This document shows, one piece after another, positions 1 to 10,550 of a stretch of 64,000 nucleotides of DNA. The notes beneath the pieces were generated by a model, which was given only the letters and a program-made list of their open reading frames with translations, was not told the origin of the DNA and did not search any database. The DNA is from Meandrina meandrites (taxonomy: Eukaryota; Cnidaria; Anthozoa; Scleractinia; Meandrinidae). Where the stretch lies: positions 8,510,001 through 8,574,000 of the forward strand of contig OY855914.1 of assembly GCA_963693305.1 (NCBI GenBank). The letters run 5' to 3'. The stretch's first letter is position 1; every line of letters begins with the position of its first letter. The position numbers and the translations under genes are program-made.

Positions 1-149
1 GACGTCACACAACAATGGCTTTTATGCCGAACAGCTAGAAAGCGCGAAAATGGCTGCAAGGTTTGAACATCACGATGAAAACATTTCCAAATAACTATTA
101 GATAATAAAGATAGCAAAAACACAAAAAAAAAACTTCAAGGGTAGTCAC
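1..149. other. No gene seen (left edge)
   Basis: AT-rich sequence with an A-run near 122-133. I see no exon, RNA gene or repeat boundary here. Confidence 0.5.
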
Positions 150-618
150 TAGTCTCCTTTGCAGCCGTTGTTTGGGCTCATCATGCACACTCCCTGCCCC
201 ACCAATGGCTGCTTAAACCAGAACCACATTCCTCTCCATAGTTTAGCCATTCACAGCTTCGCTCACATTTTTCTGAGCCAGTAACACCAAAACTTGCTGA
301 CTAAATCAATCAAATTAGTTGTGTCTTATCGTGACCCAAGTATCGGCAACATCAAACTGATGCCAGTTCGCCACCTTTTGAATTTGACACACACTGGACA
401 TCGAACACAACAAAGATTTACCATAAAACACGTCTGATTTAAAACCTTATGTCCAAAACAGGAATCTAAGCTCAAGCAGTTATCATGTTTTTGCTGATAG
501 GTGTCAAAGCAACTGTGGTCAAAATAAAAGGAAAGGAATGTGGTTGTGGTTTAAGCAGCCACTGGTGGGGGAGGAAGCGTTGCATGACGAGCACAAACAA
601 TGGCTGCGAAGGAGACTA
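150..618. repeat. Inverted-repeat (foldback) element, ~470 bp
   Basis: The ends are inverted copies of each other. The left arm (about 150-235) begins TAGTCTCCTTTGCAGCCGTT and the right arm (about 534-618) ends with the near-complement. Both arms also share a match around 'GTTTAAGCAGCCA' with a few mismatches. No coding potential is visible in the ~300-bp loop, so this looks like a MITE or foldback element. The superfamily is not assigned because no target-site duplication is clear. Confidence 0.6.
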
Positions 619-990
619 AGAAGTCACTTGATTTTTAAAGCTTATCTTCAGGAGAGAAACATCCAAAACCAGCAACAGTGGAGGAATTGGTCACTGTTTT
701 GCGCGAAAATAATTCTACACCAAAGTGAGACACCATTAAATGCATTTTGTGTTTAACGAACGAGAAATATTCCAAATAGTAAGCGTACTTGGGAGTGAAC
801 CCGGTAAGTGTACTCTGAAGTTGGGTGCGAACTCGGTTGGGAGCGAAACCTCCTGCTACGTACCAATAATAGAACAATTATTGAACTCGGTTTTCATATG
901 ATATGAAGAATTATGCAGATCTCGGCTGCAGTTATTCCCAGATCTCGGAGAATCTCCTCGATCTGCATGATTCTTCATAGCGTCATCCAA
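619..990. other. Intergenic sequence, nothing recognised
   Basis: Short overlapping reading frames on both strands have no domain-like content. Around 915-975 there is a small inverted match (atgcagatctcgg / gatctgcatgattcttcat), probably repeat debris. Confidence 0.4.
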
Positions 991-2010
991 TACAGTGTGT
1001 TGCCCAGTTTCCGGCCGGTACCAGTTTCCGGCCAAAAAAAATTAAATCGCTTATTTTCGTTGGGATTTTCAATTCTCGTCCACCGAAGCGTACTGAAGGA
1101 AATACGAACATTTCAGGTACAGATTGTTGGTTTTGGAGGGCTTTTTGGACAAAAAACGACCGAGCAACGATGAATTTTGTTCAGGCGAGTAAACGTTTAG
1201 CGGCTAATTTTTGCGCTTTTCACTGCACACCAAAGCTACCGTATAAAAACAAATAGCTCGTTTCATAGGAAATATTTCAAGGAGCTTCGTAATTTTTTGA
1301 CAGACTTTAGATTAAAGATGAAATTGATTAGGGGAAGTGTCATCACAAGCTAGAATTTAGCTGTTTCTGAATTTCAGCCGCCAAACTCTTAACAAAGATT
1401 TGGGGCTACAGTGCCAGTTTCCGGCCACCTAGCGACAAATTATTCAAAACTTAGTTTTTCTCAGTGAAATAACTAAAGTTTATAATCTACTGCTCGAAAA
1501 ATAAATAACACGTAAGCAATAAGTACAAAAACGTACAGCTAGAGCAAGCATACAGAAAATATTTATATTTGTTGTCAACAAAAATGTAACGCCTGAATAA
1601 GCAGAAGATCCAGAAACGCGAACGGGTCATTGAGGTCGTACACAATTTTCGTAAAACAGACGAGAAATCATTGCCGAATAAACCAACATTCAGACATAAC
1701 TGTTTCATATAGGGACTGAAAAGTCGGTTCGAGTCGACTAAAGTCGAGCGGCTTCAAGGAAAATGTTCTTTATCCTTCTTTATCTCGATGGCCGGAAACT
1801 GGACTAGCTGGCCGGAAACTGGGCAACTTACGAGCTTTGCTAAAAATGGCATAATTCCTTTAATACTCGAGGAAGGCAGCCAACCTTTGTACATTTTAAA
1901 GGTAAGTAAATGTACTTTATTTGATAGAAAACTGAAATGTTTTCCGTGCATATTCAAGAAGTTATAGCGATTACAAACTAAAGTGGGTGGAAACTGGGCA
2001 ACATACTGTA
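991..2010. mobile_element. Non-autonomous Tc1/mariner- or pogo-like element
   Basis: A ~1,020-bp unit has inverted ends: left TACAGTGTGTTGCCCAGTTT at 991, and right the complement with one mismatch ending at 2010. The termini can be read as a duplicated TA followed by CAGT, the usual form for Tc1/mariner and pogo elements. The motif CAGTTTCCGGCC recurs inside in both orientations (about 1004, 1022, 1412, 1791 and 1811), which looks like repeated transposase-binding sites. No transposase frame is present. Superfamily assignment is inferred from the termini only. Confidence 0.65.
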
Positions 2011-2568
2011 CTTTAAGCTTATACTCACCAATTTATAAGCTTTTATACACTTTTACACTGCAGGTTGGCGGCTTCCAGTAAATTCGTTCTTTTAAACTAA
2101 GTTGAGCTCCTCCAAACAGAACGCATCACTTGCTGTTCTCTCCGAGCTTAACGTGCCAGACATTGAGAACTCACCAAGATTTCAAAACTGCTGTACTCCA
2201 TAGTCAATAAATAGTTACACGACATTTTGCCATCTTTGTTTTTGTGCGCCTCGGCGCCAGGATTTCGCGCGGTCGCATCAGAAACTTCCTGGTATCCTGG
2301 ATCGAGCAGGGTGGCGGGGTGGGAGGCAAGGTGGGAGGGGGGTGGGAGGGGAGGGAATGGAAAGTGTGGACTCTCACAAAGTACTAAAAGATCTAAACTG
2401 GGCCTTCTCGGTTTTTGTCACAACACAAATGCACCAGGAATCTGTTTGAAAAACGAGATCACTTGCTCGCCTTCGTGAAACAGGCCTATCCTGAATGAAA
2501 GTAGTTACGGACCAACTACAAGCTGAGAGATTGATATATAGATAAATACTCAGAGGTCCGCAGTTACT
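2011..2568. other. Intergenic sequence, G-rich tract
   Basis: No gene recognised. A G-rich, GGGA-type tract lies at about 2310-2360; its 83-aa open frame is low-complexity and not convincing. Confidence 0.4.
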
Positions 2569-5500
2569 TTTTAGTTTTACTTACTTACTTAATCCTCTTC
2601 GTTCCTAAGTGGAACATAGGTCCTCAACTAGCGCGCGCCACCTAACCCTATTTTGTGCAGTGCCTTTTGCCTCATTCCAAGTAACATGCTTCGCCGCCAA
2701 CTCTGCCATTCTCGTGCGTCTCCAGCTGTGTTGGGGTCTCCCTCTCTTTCGCTTCCCCTGTGGGTTCCACTCTAGTGCCCTCTTGACTACATGTCCATCT
2801 GGTTTCCTCAGTGTGTGGCCAATCCAGCCCCAAGCTCTCTGTCTTATCTCTTCCTCTATCGGTCGTTGCCCTGTTTGACTCCAAAGGTCCTTGTTGCTGA
2901 TTTTTCTAGGCCACCAAATCCGCAAGATGTTCCTCAGGCTCTTATTGATAAACACTTGCAACTTCTGCTCCAATCCCTTGGTCAGCCTCCAAGTTTCAGA
3001 ACCATACAAGAGCACCGCCTTCACATTTGACCCAAAGACTCTCAGCTTGGTCTTGGTTGTTAGTGCCGTGGATCGCCATATTGGTCTCAGCATCGCAAAT
3101 GCCTGTCTTGCCTTTCCAATTCGTGCCTGAATGTCCTCGTCAGTGCCTCCCTTCTTGCTTACAATGCTCCCAAGGTATGTAAACTCATCCACTTCCTCAA
3201 CCCGCTCCCCAGCTACCGACACACCATCACCACGTTTGGTACCAATACGCATCAGCTTTGTCTTGGTAGCATTGATCTTCAGGCCTACCTTCGCACTTTG
3301 TACCTCCAAGGCCCGTGTCTTATCCCTCATATCCTGTATTCTGTGCGACAGTAGGGCCAGATCATCGGCAAAGTCAAGATCTTCTAATGATGTCGTAAAG
3401 GTCCACTGAATACCTCTTTTCCTGTCAAAGGCTGTCCTCATCACCCAATCCAGGGCAACCAGAAACAGCAAGGGAGATAGCAGGCAGCCTTGTCTTACCC
3501 CGGTCCTCATATCCAATGGTTGAGTCTTCTGTCCATTGTGTACTACCTGTGCGGAGAAACCCTCATAGAGAACTTTGATGATGGTGACTATCTTGTCTGG
3601 CAACCCGTAGTGACGCAACAACCTCCACAAAACATCTCTACTGATACTATCGAAGGCCTTCTCAAAATCGATAAAGTTGATGTACAAGGAGGACTGCCAC
3701 TCGATACTCTGTTCTATAATAATCCGCAGTGTTGTTATTTGATCCGTGCAGCTTCGACCTGCTCGAAAGCCCGCCTGTTCCTCTCTTAGCTTTTCGTCCA
3801 ACGCAATCTTGATGCGCTCCAGGATCACTCTGCAAAACACCTTACTTGCCATGTTCAGCAACATAATGCCACGCCAGTTTTTACAGTAGCTCAGATCACC
3901 TTTCTTGGGCAGCTTGATTAGCAAACCTTTTCTCCACTCCTCTGGTATCTTCTCCTCACTCCATATCCTGTTGCAGAGATCCAGAAGAACCTCCTCTGAT
4001 GTGTCCCCTCCCGCCTTAATTGCCTCTGGTGGAATATTGTCACATCCTGCAGCCTTCCCGTTTTTTAACTTCTTTATAGCATTCTTGATTTCAATACGTG
4101 TAACGTGACCTGTCCTGATGTTAAGCTCGTCATTTGGCTCCACCTCTGGCGGGTTAATCGGCTCCTCATGGTTAAGCACTGTTTGAAAGTGCTCCCTCCA
4201 CCGGTGCATCTCCTCCTCTGCTGTCCTGAGCAACACGCCTGCCTCGTTTCTCACTGGCTTACAAGTATTCTGGAACCTCCCACTTAGCTTTCTAGTGATC
4301 TCATACAAAGTCCTTGCATCACCTCTCTTTCCAGCCTCCTCAGCTCTCTCAGCTTCTGCTTCCACATACGCCCTCCTGTCTCTCCTACACCTCCTCTTCA
4401 CCTCCCTATTTAACTCTTGATACCTTTTACTTGCCTCTCTCTTCTGGTTTCTTGTTCTGGCCATGTTTGTGGTGTTTTTTGCCACCTTTCGCTGCTCGAT
4501 TAACTCCCAAGTCTCCTCGCTGATCCACTCCTTCCTGTTTGCCTTTGCCCTACCCAGCACCTGCTCGCAGGTCTCCACATAACCTTGTTCAATCTGCCTC
4601 CATTCATCATCCACTGACAGTTCCTCCTCCTCCATCAACTGCTGCAGACCCTCAAATCTGTTATGCAGTGCTAGCTTGAATGCGTTCCTAACCTCCAGAT
4701 CTTTCAGCTTGCTGACATCAAAACGCACTCGGCCACTATCCCCCTTTCTCACTTTGGCAATCCTTAGCCTGACTTTTGCCATCAACAGGTGGTGGTCTGA
4801 CCCAACGTCTGCTCCACGCATCGCGCGAACGTCCTGCAGTGAGCTCCTCCATCTCTTGCTAAATGCCAGGTGGTCAATCTGATTCACAATACCACCATCA
4901 GGAGACCTCCATGTCCGCTTGTGACACTCCCTATGGGGGAACAGCGTTCCACCTATTACCAGTTCATTTGCCTGACAGAAGTCCGCCCATCTCTCACCAT
5001 TTTCATTCATCTCAGCTCTTGCTCCATGTTTACCCATCACCTCCTCTCTGCCTGTGTTATCCATTCCCATCTTAGCATTCATATCTCCCATGACGATCTT
5101 CACATCTCTACATGGCACCTGCTCCAAAACCATCTGTAGCTGGTAGTAGAAATCATCCTTTGGCTCCTCCGTTGCCTCATTTGTTGGGGCATAGCATTGC
5201 AAGATGGTAACCTTCTGCCACCTCGAGTTGAACCGGGCTCTAATTATCCTCTCAGACACTGGCTCCCATTCCAGCAGACATTGTGCAGCTTCTTTGGACA
5301 GAATAAAGCCAACTCCTCTCTCATGATTTTCACCTTCATCCATTCCTGAGTATAGTACAGTTTCGCCTGTAGCTACCCTCAACTTCCCATAAGAGTTCCA
5401 TCTCATTTCACTTACTCCTAGAATACTAATACCATACCTCTGCATCTCCTTGATCACCTGTGCGCACTTACCAGTCTCAAACATTGTCCTAACATTCCAT

Positions 5501-5874
5501 TGCCCGATCTTCACACACGCTTTTGGCGACAGCAATTTCGTCGGCGGTTTATGCGTCATTCGCTGCTTCGCACGTTGTTCCAACCGGGTGTTAACATCTT
5601 TTACCCCTGCTTCCCGATAGGGTGCAGTGGTAGTTCTAGCTTCGGTTTCTGTAATAAATAGCATTTTCTGGGAGCGGGTTATCAGCCCGCCGCCCAACCC
5701 CCAACCTGGAGGACCAGGGACTGTTCTTCGTCTGGCCTCTACCCTTCGACCAATCCGGCATGGTTAGACCTGCCAGGGAACAAAGTCCCCGCCGGCACAG
5801 CTCTCCGGGTCATGGAGACACACAAGCTTCACCACCGCAGCAAGGTGTCAGCCCAAGGTGAAGTTTTAGTTTTA
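2569..5874 (-). mobile_element. Full-length RTE-type LINE retrotransposon with target-site duplication
   Basis: The element lies between two copies of TTTTAGTTTTA (2569-2579 and 5864-5874), an 11-bp target-site duplication. Read on the minus strand it has a short leader (5863 to ~5698), one intact 1030-codon ORF, a very short 3' UTR and a 3' tail of AAGT repeats (about 2580-2592). One endonuclease-RT ORF with a microsatellite tail is the RTE-type layout. An intact ORF with a clean duplication points to recent insertion. Clade naming is inferred from layout and motifs, not from a tree. Confidence 0.85.
2605..5697 (-). CDS. LINE ORF: endonuclease / reverse transcriptase polyprotein
   Basis: A 1030-aa protein. 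Residues ~60-290 form an APE-type endonuclease, with GQWNVRTM near the start, VSEMRWN, GDMNAK, NQIDHL and a terminal SDHHLL. Residues ~500-760 form the reverse transcriptase: NGKAAGCDNIPPE, the YINFIDFEKAFDS palm motif, TGVRQGCLLSPLLF and the catalytic FADD box (LDFADDLALLS). The C-terminal ~200 residues are basic and include a GKRKRGRPQ stretch. It makes cDNA at a nicked chromosomal target. Proteins of this type are often labelled 'craniofacial development protein 2-like' in invertebrate genomes. There is no stop or frameshift, so it could be active. The start may be internal, because the first ~50 residues show no domain. Confidence 0.9.
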   Translation of the reverse strand: MGGGLITRSQKMLFITETEARTTTAPYREAGVKDVNTRLEQRAKQRMTHKPPTKLLSPKACVKIGQWNVRTMFETGKCAQVIKEMQRYGISILGVSEMRWNSYGKLRVATGETVLYSGMDEGENHERGVGFILSKEAAQCLLEWEPVSERIIRARFNSRWQKVTILQCYAPTNEATEEPKDDFYYQLQMVLEQVPCRDVKIVMGDMNAKMGMDNTGREEVMGKHGARAEMNENGERWADFCQANELVIGGTLFPHRECHKRTWRSPDGGIVNQIDHLAFSKRWRSSLQDVRAMRGADVGSDHHLLMAKVRLRIAKVRKGDSGRVRFDVSKLKDLEVRNAFKLALHNRFEGLQQLMEEEELSVDDEWRQIEQGYVETCEQVLGRAKANRKEWISEETWELIEQRKVAKNTTNMARTRNQKREASKRYQELNREVKRRCRRDRRAYVEAEAERAEEAGKRGDARTLYEITRKLSGRFQNTCKPVRNEAGVLLRTAEEEMHRWREHFQTVLNHEEPINPPEVEPNDELNIRTGHVTRIEIKNAIKKLKNGKAAGCDNIPPEAIKAGGDTSEEVLLDLCNRIWSEEKIPEEWRKGLLIKLPKKGDLSYCKNWRGIMLLNMASKVFCRVILERIKIALDEKLREEQAGFRAGRSCTDQITTLRIIIEQSIEWQSSLYINFIDFEKAFDSISRDVLWRLLRHYGLPDKIVTIIKVLYEGFSAQVVHNGQKTQPLDMRTGVRQGCLLSPLLFLVALDWVMRTAFDRKRGIQWTFTTSLEDLDFADDLALLSHRIQDMRDKTRALEVQSAKVGLKINATKTKLMRIGTKRGDGVSVAGERVEEVDEFTYLGSIVSKKGGTDEDIQARIGKARQAFAMLRPIWRSTALTTKTKLRVFGSNVKAVLLYGSETWRLTKGLEQKLQVFINKSLRNILRIWWPRKISNKDLWSQTGQRPIEEEIRQRAWGWIGHTLRKPDGHVVKRALEWNPQGKRKRGRPQHSWRRTRMAELAAKHVTWNEAKGTAQNRVRWRALVEDLCST

Positions 5875-6010
5875 TAACGTTATAATATTCAGGTCTTATT
5901 CTCAAGTAGTAGATTTTCGCCGATTTATATACAGTCGATATTTCTTTTAATTTACTTACTGCTTTTCATCTTCATGACTGTTCTTTTTTCTCCTACAACT
6001 CTAAATATTT
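5875..6010. other. Intergenic sequence
   Basis: AT-rich spacer between the LINE and the next foldback element; nothing recognised. Confidence 0.4.
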
Positions 6011-6200
6011 AACAAATAGATTCCATTTTGCCGTGCGTCTGTTCAGTTATAGATCACAGATGAAGTCAAAATGTGGTAAGAACAACAAATAAGTGGCCCA
6101 CGAGCCGCTAGGTGAGTGGGTCACTGATGTTCTTACCACATTTTGACGTCTTCTGTGATCTATAACTGAACAGACGCACCGCAAAATGGAATCTATTTGT
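6011..6200. repeat. Foldback hairpin element, ~190 bp
   Basis: Nearly perfect inverted arms of ~70 bp (6011-6085 and 6128-6200) surround a ~45-bp loop. Both arms contain AGTTATAGATCACAGA and CAAAATGTGGTAAGAAC. The structure is MITE-like with no coding content. Confidence 0.8.
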
Positions 6201-6407
6201 TTTTTACAATAACAAGACTTCTGTACACTTTTTCGCTAAAGCGCCGCTACCGGTCAGCCTAGGTTGTTTTTCGCAACCACGAAGCACTGTTAAACCGATT
6301 TTAAAATACGCAATATGAAGGAAAAATAAAACGTCAACGAAAGAAACTGACCTATATTCCATTTGCACTCTGTAATACCCTAGTTTGGGTATTTTAGAGA
6401 CTATATA

Positions 6408-6481
6408 CACCTTATTCGATGGTTTAACAAATAATACGCGCGGATATTTTGCGAGTAGCGTAGTATTTTTCCGAGCCCCGA

Positions 6482-6524
<43 letters not shown>

Positions 6525-6552
6525 TATTATATGTTAAACCATCGAATAAGGG
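6408..6552. repeat. Inverted-repeat element, ~145 bp
   Basis: Arms begin and end with CTTATTCGATGGTTTAACA and its complement. The match extends toward GGATATTTTGC / GCAAAATGTCC, and the centre has an internal GAGCCCCGAAGGGGC hairpin. MITE-like and non-coding. Confidence 0.7.
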
Positions 6553-6977
6553 ATTTATTATTCCACTAAAAAATAAAGTTTTTGTTCGGCCATTTTGTTG
6601 CTCCGCTTCAAGTCCATATTTTTGTCCTGTTCTACAGTGTAATAACGTGGCTTATTATATAAACTGCAGTGGTATAGCGAGTGGTAGCAAATCGAGAAAA
6701 ATGGTATCACACATGTGTGATATCATTTTTTACCAATCAGCTCACAGAGTTTGCCATGTTACAATGCTCAATGGGCCAAGGTTTATCGATATTAAGTCGA
6801 AATATCTTCGGATCTTCCTCGGCAATCTTCTGGAATCTTCGGAAATTTTCGGAAAACTTCGGAAAATGTTCAGAAACATTCGTATGACTACCGGACAACA
6901 TTTTCAAAATCTTCGGAAAATGGTCGGAAATCTTCGGGAAATCGTCAAAAAGCTCTTTATTAGTAGGTTTATAAAAT
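6553..6977. other. Intergenic sequence with TCTTCGGAAA-type repeats
   Basis: No gene. The stretch 6795-6950 is built from degenerate copies of CTTCGGAAATTTTCGGAAAA, probably a decayed tandem repeat. Open frames on both strands there are by-products of this repeat. Confidence 0.5.
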
Positions 6978-7053
6978 AAACAGAACAATACATGGTTGCT
7001 TGGAGATATGAAATTTATCTTCTCGTGTTCAAATCGATATCTCACGAGTGAGC

Positions 7054-7085
<32 letters not shown>

Positions 7086-7127
7086 TCGAAGATAAATTTC
7101 ATATCTCCGCGCAACCATGTATTATCC
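6978..7127. repeat. Foldback element, family 1 copy 1
   Basis: Arms start AATACATGGTTGCTTGGAGA and end with the near-complement. Both arms hold GATATGAAATTTATCTTC and a GATATCTCAC segment. A second copy lies at 8535-8680. Confidence 0.75.
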
Positions 7128-7298
7128 TCTATATATTTTGTGCGTTCTCTTGCCCTAATATGGTAAAATGGCGCAATAGTGGAATAATAATATTATATAA
7201 ACTACAGTATGTTATAGGGATTTTGGCCACTGAGAAATGCGATATCAAACACGTGTCCTGATATGACCTTTGAATATTCACCTTTTGAAAGGAATTGC
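7128..7298. other. Spacer between repeats
   Basis: AT-rich; nothing recognised. Confidence 0.4.
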
Positions 7299-8498
7299 GG
7301 TCGTTTCGCCTACGAGTCGTTTCGCTAACGACCAGTTCGCTAACGAGCTACGTCGATTCGCCTACGTCTAAAGTCGTTTCGCTAACGACTTTGGGGTCGT
7401 TTCGCTAACGTTCCAACTTAGCACGCCAACGTCCTTTTTAGTTTTTCTTCATTTCAATTTTAAAATCTAGCCATTCGAACTCAAAATTCTTTCAATTTCA
7501 ATTTCCTAGATGATTGAACCAAAATTCTTCCAATTTCCATTTTCTAGATGATTGAACCACGCTTACCGAAAGACAAATTCAGATCGCTTCAGAAAGTTTA
7601 GCTTGAAAGCCCGAAGTCCTTCCTTATCCAGGTTTCGTAGGCCTAAACTAAATACCGCCATTTTGTATCCCAGAAGTCAAATTGTGCATCGCTCCATGAG
7701 CATTGTTGGTCGGCCGAAAATGGACTGGGGCAATTGTAATGAATTCAACAAATTCAAATGAGTATTTTCTACTTTTGAAAAGCGATCCTAGTTTGTTTTG
7801 TGTTTGTTTAAGATAAACGCTAGTAAATGAAGACAACCAATTATTCAAGTAACTACATTTTAATACAAATGAAATTATTTACAAACTTTTTTTCTCCAAA
7901 GCCTTATTCTTATTTACAATCATTGTCGAATTAATTATCACGAGCTGGACCGTTAAGTCGGGCGCAGGTTTTCAGCAGCTGGTAGATCTTTTTCTGTCTA
8001 CTGTCATATTTGTCCCAGCTATCGAATAGTTTGGCCTGAAGGTTCCTGTACCGTTTTCGCTCCCTAAAGTTTGACTCAATTGAGAAGACGCTTCGATTTC
8101 AAAACCTCCCTAAAGTTTGACTCAATTGAGAAGACGCTTCGATTTCAAAACCTCCCTAAAGTTTGACTCAATTGAGAAGACGCTTCGATTTCAAAACCTC
8201 CCTAAAGTTTGACTCAATTGAGAAAACCTCGCTCATTCTCGCTCATTCTGTGATGACGCTGGGTCGAATAATGTTACGTAGAAGCAGATAACTGGGTTCT
8301 GTTGTTTATACCTGTCGTCAAAATCAACGTATGAAAGTTGTCTTTTATTTGGTATTGTAATGTTCTATCACTATATTTTAAAATATTAATCCTCATGATA
8401 CGTTAGCGAAACGACCCTAAAGTCGTTAGCGAAACGACTTTAGACGTAGGCGAATCAACCTAACTCGTTAGCGAAACGACTCGTAGGCGAAACAACCG
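7299..8498. mobile_element. 1.2-kb element with ~110-bp subrepeat-rich inverted termini
   Basis: The left end (7299-~7420) and right end (~8395-8498) are inverted copies. Both are built from the short subrepeat TCGTTTCGCTAACGA and its variant TTCGCCTACG, in the same order. The interior has AT-rich sequence, a ~39-bp duplication at about 7481-7559 and a 46-bp tandem repeat. No transposase is present. Outside both ends lies a similar ACCTTT(T)GAAAG string, which may be an old target duplication but is imperfect. The superfamily is unknown. Confidence 0.7.
8060..8224. repeat. 46-bp tandem repeat, ~3.6 copies
   Basis: Units start with CTCCCTAAAGTTTGACTCAA at 8060, 8106, 8152 and 8198. They are virtually identical, and the last unit is cut off after GACTCAATTGAGAAAAC. 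It lies inside the 1.2-kb inverted-terminus element. Confidence 0.95.
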
Positions 8499-8534
8499 GT
8501 TACCTTTGAAAGAATCGAGCTAAATTTATATAAT

Positions 8535-8680
8535 AAATAGAATAATACATGGGAGCTTGGAGATATGAAATTGATCTTCTCGTGTTCAATCTCGATATCT
8601 CACTATCGATATCGAGTTGAACATTCGAAGATAAATTTCATATCTCCGCGCGCCTATGTATTATTCTCTATGTATTCAAC
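8535..8680. repeat. Foldback element, family 1 copy 2
   Basis: Same family as 6978-7127: GGAGATATGAAATTGATCTT on the left arm and AGATAAATTTCATATCTCC on the right, with ATACATG-type ends. The loop is shorter than in copy 1. Confidence 0.75.
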
Positions 8681-8696
8681 TATTATCCGGCCCTCT

Positions 8697-8815
8697 TCAG
8701 TAATCGAGATTTGCAATCCCCTCTTAGAAATGCTACATTTGGCACTGAGATTATTGAAAATTTGTGCTCAGAATTAAGGAAAAGCCAATTCTGAGGACCT
8801 AAAATACAAAACTGA
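8697..8815. repeat. Segment duplicated at 51229-51341
   Basis: It shares ATCGAGATTTGCAATCCCCT and GGAAAAGCCAATTCTGAGGA with the segment near 51.23-51.34 kb, in the same orientation. It lies downstream of gene A as the other copy lies downstream of gene B, so it may be the far edge of the A/B duplication. Confidence 0.7.
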
Positions 8816-9740
8816 AGATGGATCAACGTAGGGTATTATATGCCATCAATTTGTCTATTGATTGTGCCTGTCTAATGGATTTGGCAAAAGCTTTTTTTTT
8901 TTTTCTTCAGCTCAGTTGTGTGGGTGCGAAGGAAAATGGCAAGGTTTTGCCAGCATTATTTGGCAACTTCAACTTAAGATTTTCCGACTCGTTTTACTTA
9001 TTCTGACGTGAAAGAAGTCGGCGGCGACTCATCCTTTGTTTTGCAAAATTTAAAGCCAGCCAATTTGCTCACGCTGACAGTTTTCAAAACAACCGCTTCC
9101 AGTGCGGACGCTAAACGGTTTTAAATAATTTTTTCCCCGTAGGACAATATAATTTTTTCCCCGTAGGACAATATAATACCGTTAAACTGCTAAACTGTAG
9201 AAGTTCAGCCTCACGAAAACCTGCTCTTAAGTCGAACATTCTACTAATTATTTAAAAGCTCCAGACAAACTGTAGCCTGAGTGCTTTTGTGATTTCCCTT
9301 TGCGAGTTTCCGGCCGATTGAAATGTGAGCGGTCTTGTTCAGCACGCGAAAAATTGTTTTGTTTTGAATTTAAATTAAGCTTATAGTTAAAGTGTTGACA
9401 CCATCACTTTCGCTAGATGGAAAGCGCTTCTTTTATTCCCCGAAAATTTGAAGTATTTTGGCTTTTAAAAAGCATTTTGAAGCTAAATGATGCTGTTGTG
9501 TGACTCGCTGAAAAATAGCGCCATTGACAAGTTGTCAATCTATGAATGGACTCACCCGTGAAGAAATCGGTGGGCGTTTTTCAGAATCGTGGGGTTTGCT
9601 TGCAAGCGTTCCCTCGCTGCCCCACCCCCTCCCTGCTCCTTTTCCTGTTTTGCTCTCGCCTCAATTTTCGCGCGACCAGAATCTTTACTCGCGCGACACA
9701 TAGCTCTTCGTTCGCACGGGAACGCTTGCTACGCAGGCTA
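8816..9740. other. Intergenic sequence downstream of gene A
   Basis: No gene recognised. It holds a T-run at 8891-8904 and a 24-bp tandem pair (ATAATTTTTTCCCCGTAGGA...) at about 9125-9173. Confidence 0.45.
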
Positions 9741-10550
9741 GAACCTGGTTTAATCTCGGTTATTGTATCTGAATTACAATAAACTATTCTGTAATATTGA
9801 TGTCTCTTAGAATAAACAATCTTTGGTATAAAAATACATCAGTGTAAAAATATACAAATATATATAAATATTTACAAAAGATTGACATTTTAATATTCTT
9901 AAAATAGAGGAATTGAATACAAACATTATATTATTATATATTATTAATTATTGCTGTATCTACAAAATGTGTTCGATAAAAAACAACTTTCAAAAATATC
10001 ATTTTTTTAGTCCACTGGAAATGCCCAATATTGACTATCTACTACAATTTACGTCATCCAGACGACTTTTCTGTATTTGGTTCGTAATAAATTATTTGCT
10101 GTCAAATGATTCATAGATAGATAGACAGCACTATATACTTACAATAAATATCAATCTTCTAATCCAAAATATATTTCCTATTCTAAACAATTTACTATTC
10201 TAATATAATAATTTACAATTTACTATTCTAAATCTAAAATTGTCAATTCATTTATTGTACACTGATTGCGATTTCAAAGCGAAATTCATCAGTAAGGCCG
10301 TGAGGGGTAAAGGCAATAATCCCTCAGAAAGAAATTTTAACGAACAGCTAATGAACAGAGATTTCTGTGGACGACTGGAAGAGAACTGGAGCTCTTGAAT
10401 TGAAGAAGACGTATTTGCTCAGGACGCTGCACTTTCAACATCAATCCGCTGAAATAAAAACACAATTTTCCTGTGTAAGCAACATTCCAGACATGTGGAA
10501 TCTACGCCACATCAGAGGAACAGAAAGTGGTTTATTCTTTAAAGCATATT
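9741..10550. repeat. 3' flank of gene A, homologous to 51595-52505
   Basis: A long collinear match to the region behind gene B begins GAACCTGGTTTAATCTCGGT and runs through the GATAGATAGACAGCAC stretch to GGTTTATTCTTTAAAG. It marks the 3' side of the A/B duplication. B carries extra insertions, such as the hairpin at 51799. Confidence 0.85.
10531..10536 (-). promoter_or_regulatory. Candidate polyadenylation signal of gene A
   Basis: The minus strand reads AATAAA ~400 nt after the gene A stop codon. The same hexamer in the same local sequence follows gene B (52485-52490), so both paralogues may use this shared 3' end. Confidence 0.45.

Noticed and set aside
2605..5139. Many plus-strand frames of 60-99 aa across the LINE
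   Set aside because: All are antisense or shifted shadows of the intact 1030-aa endonuclease-RT ORF.
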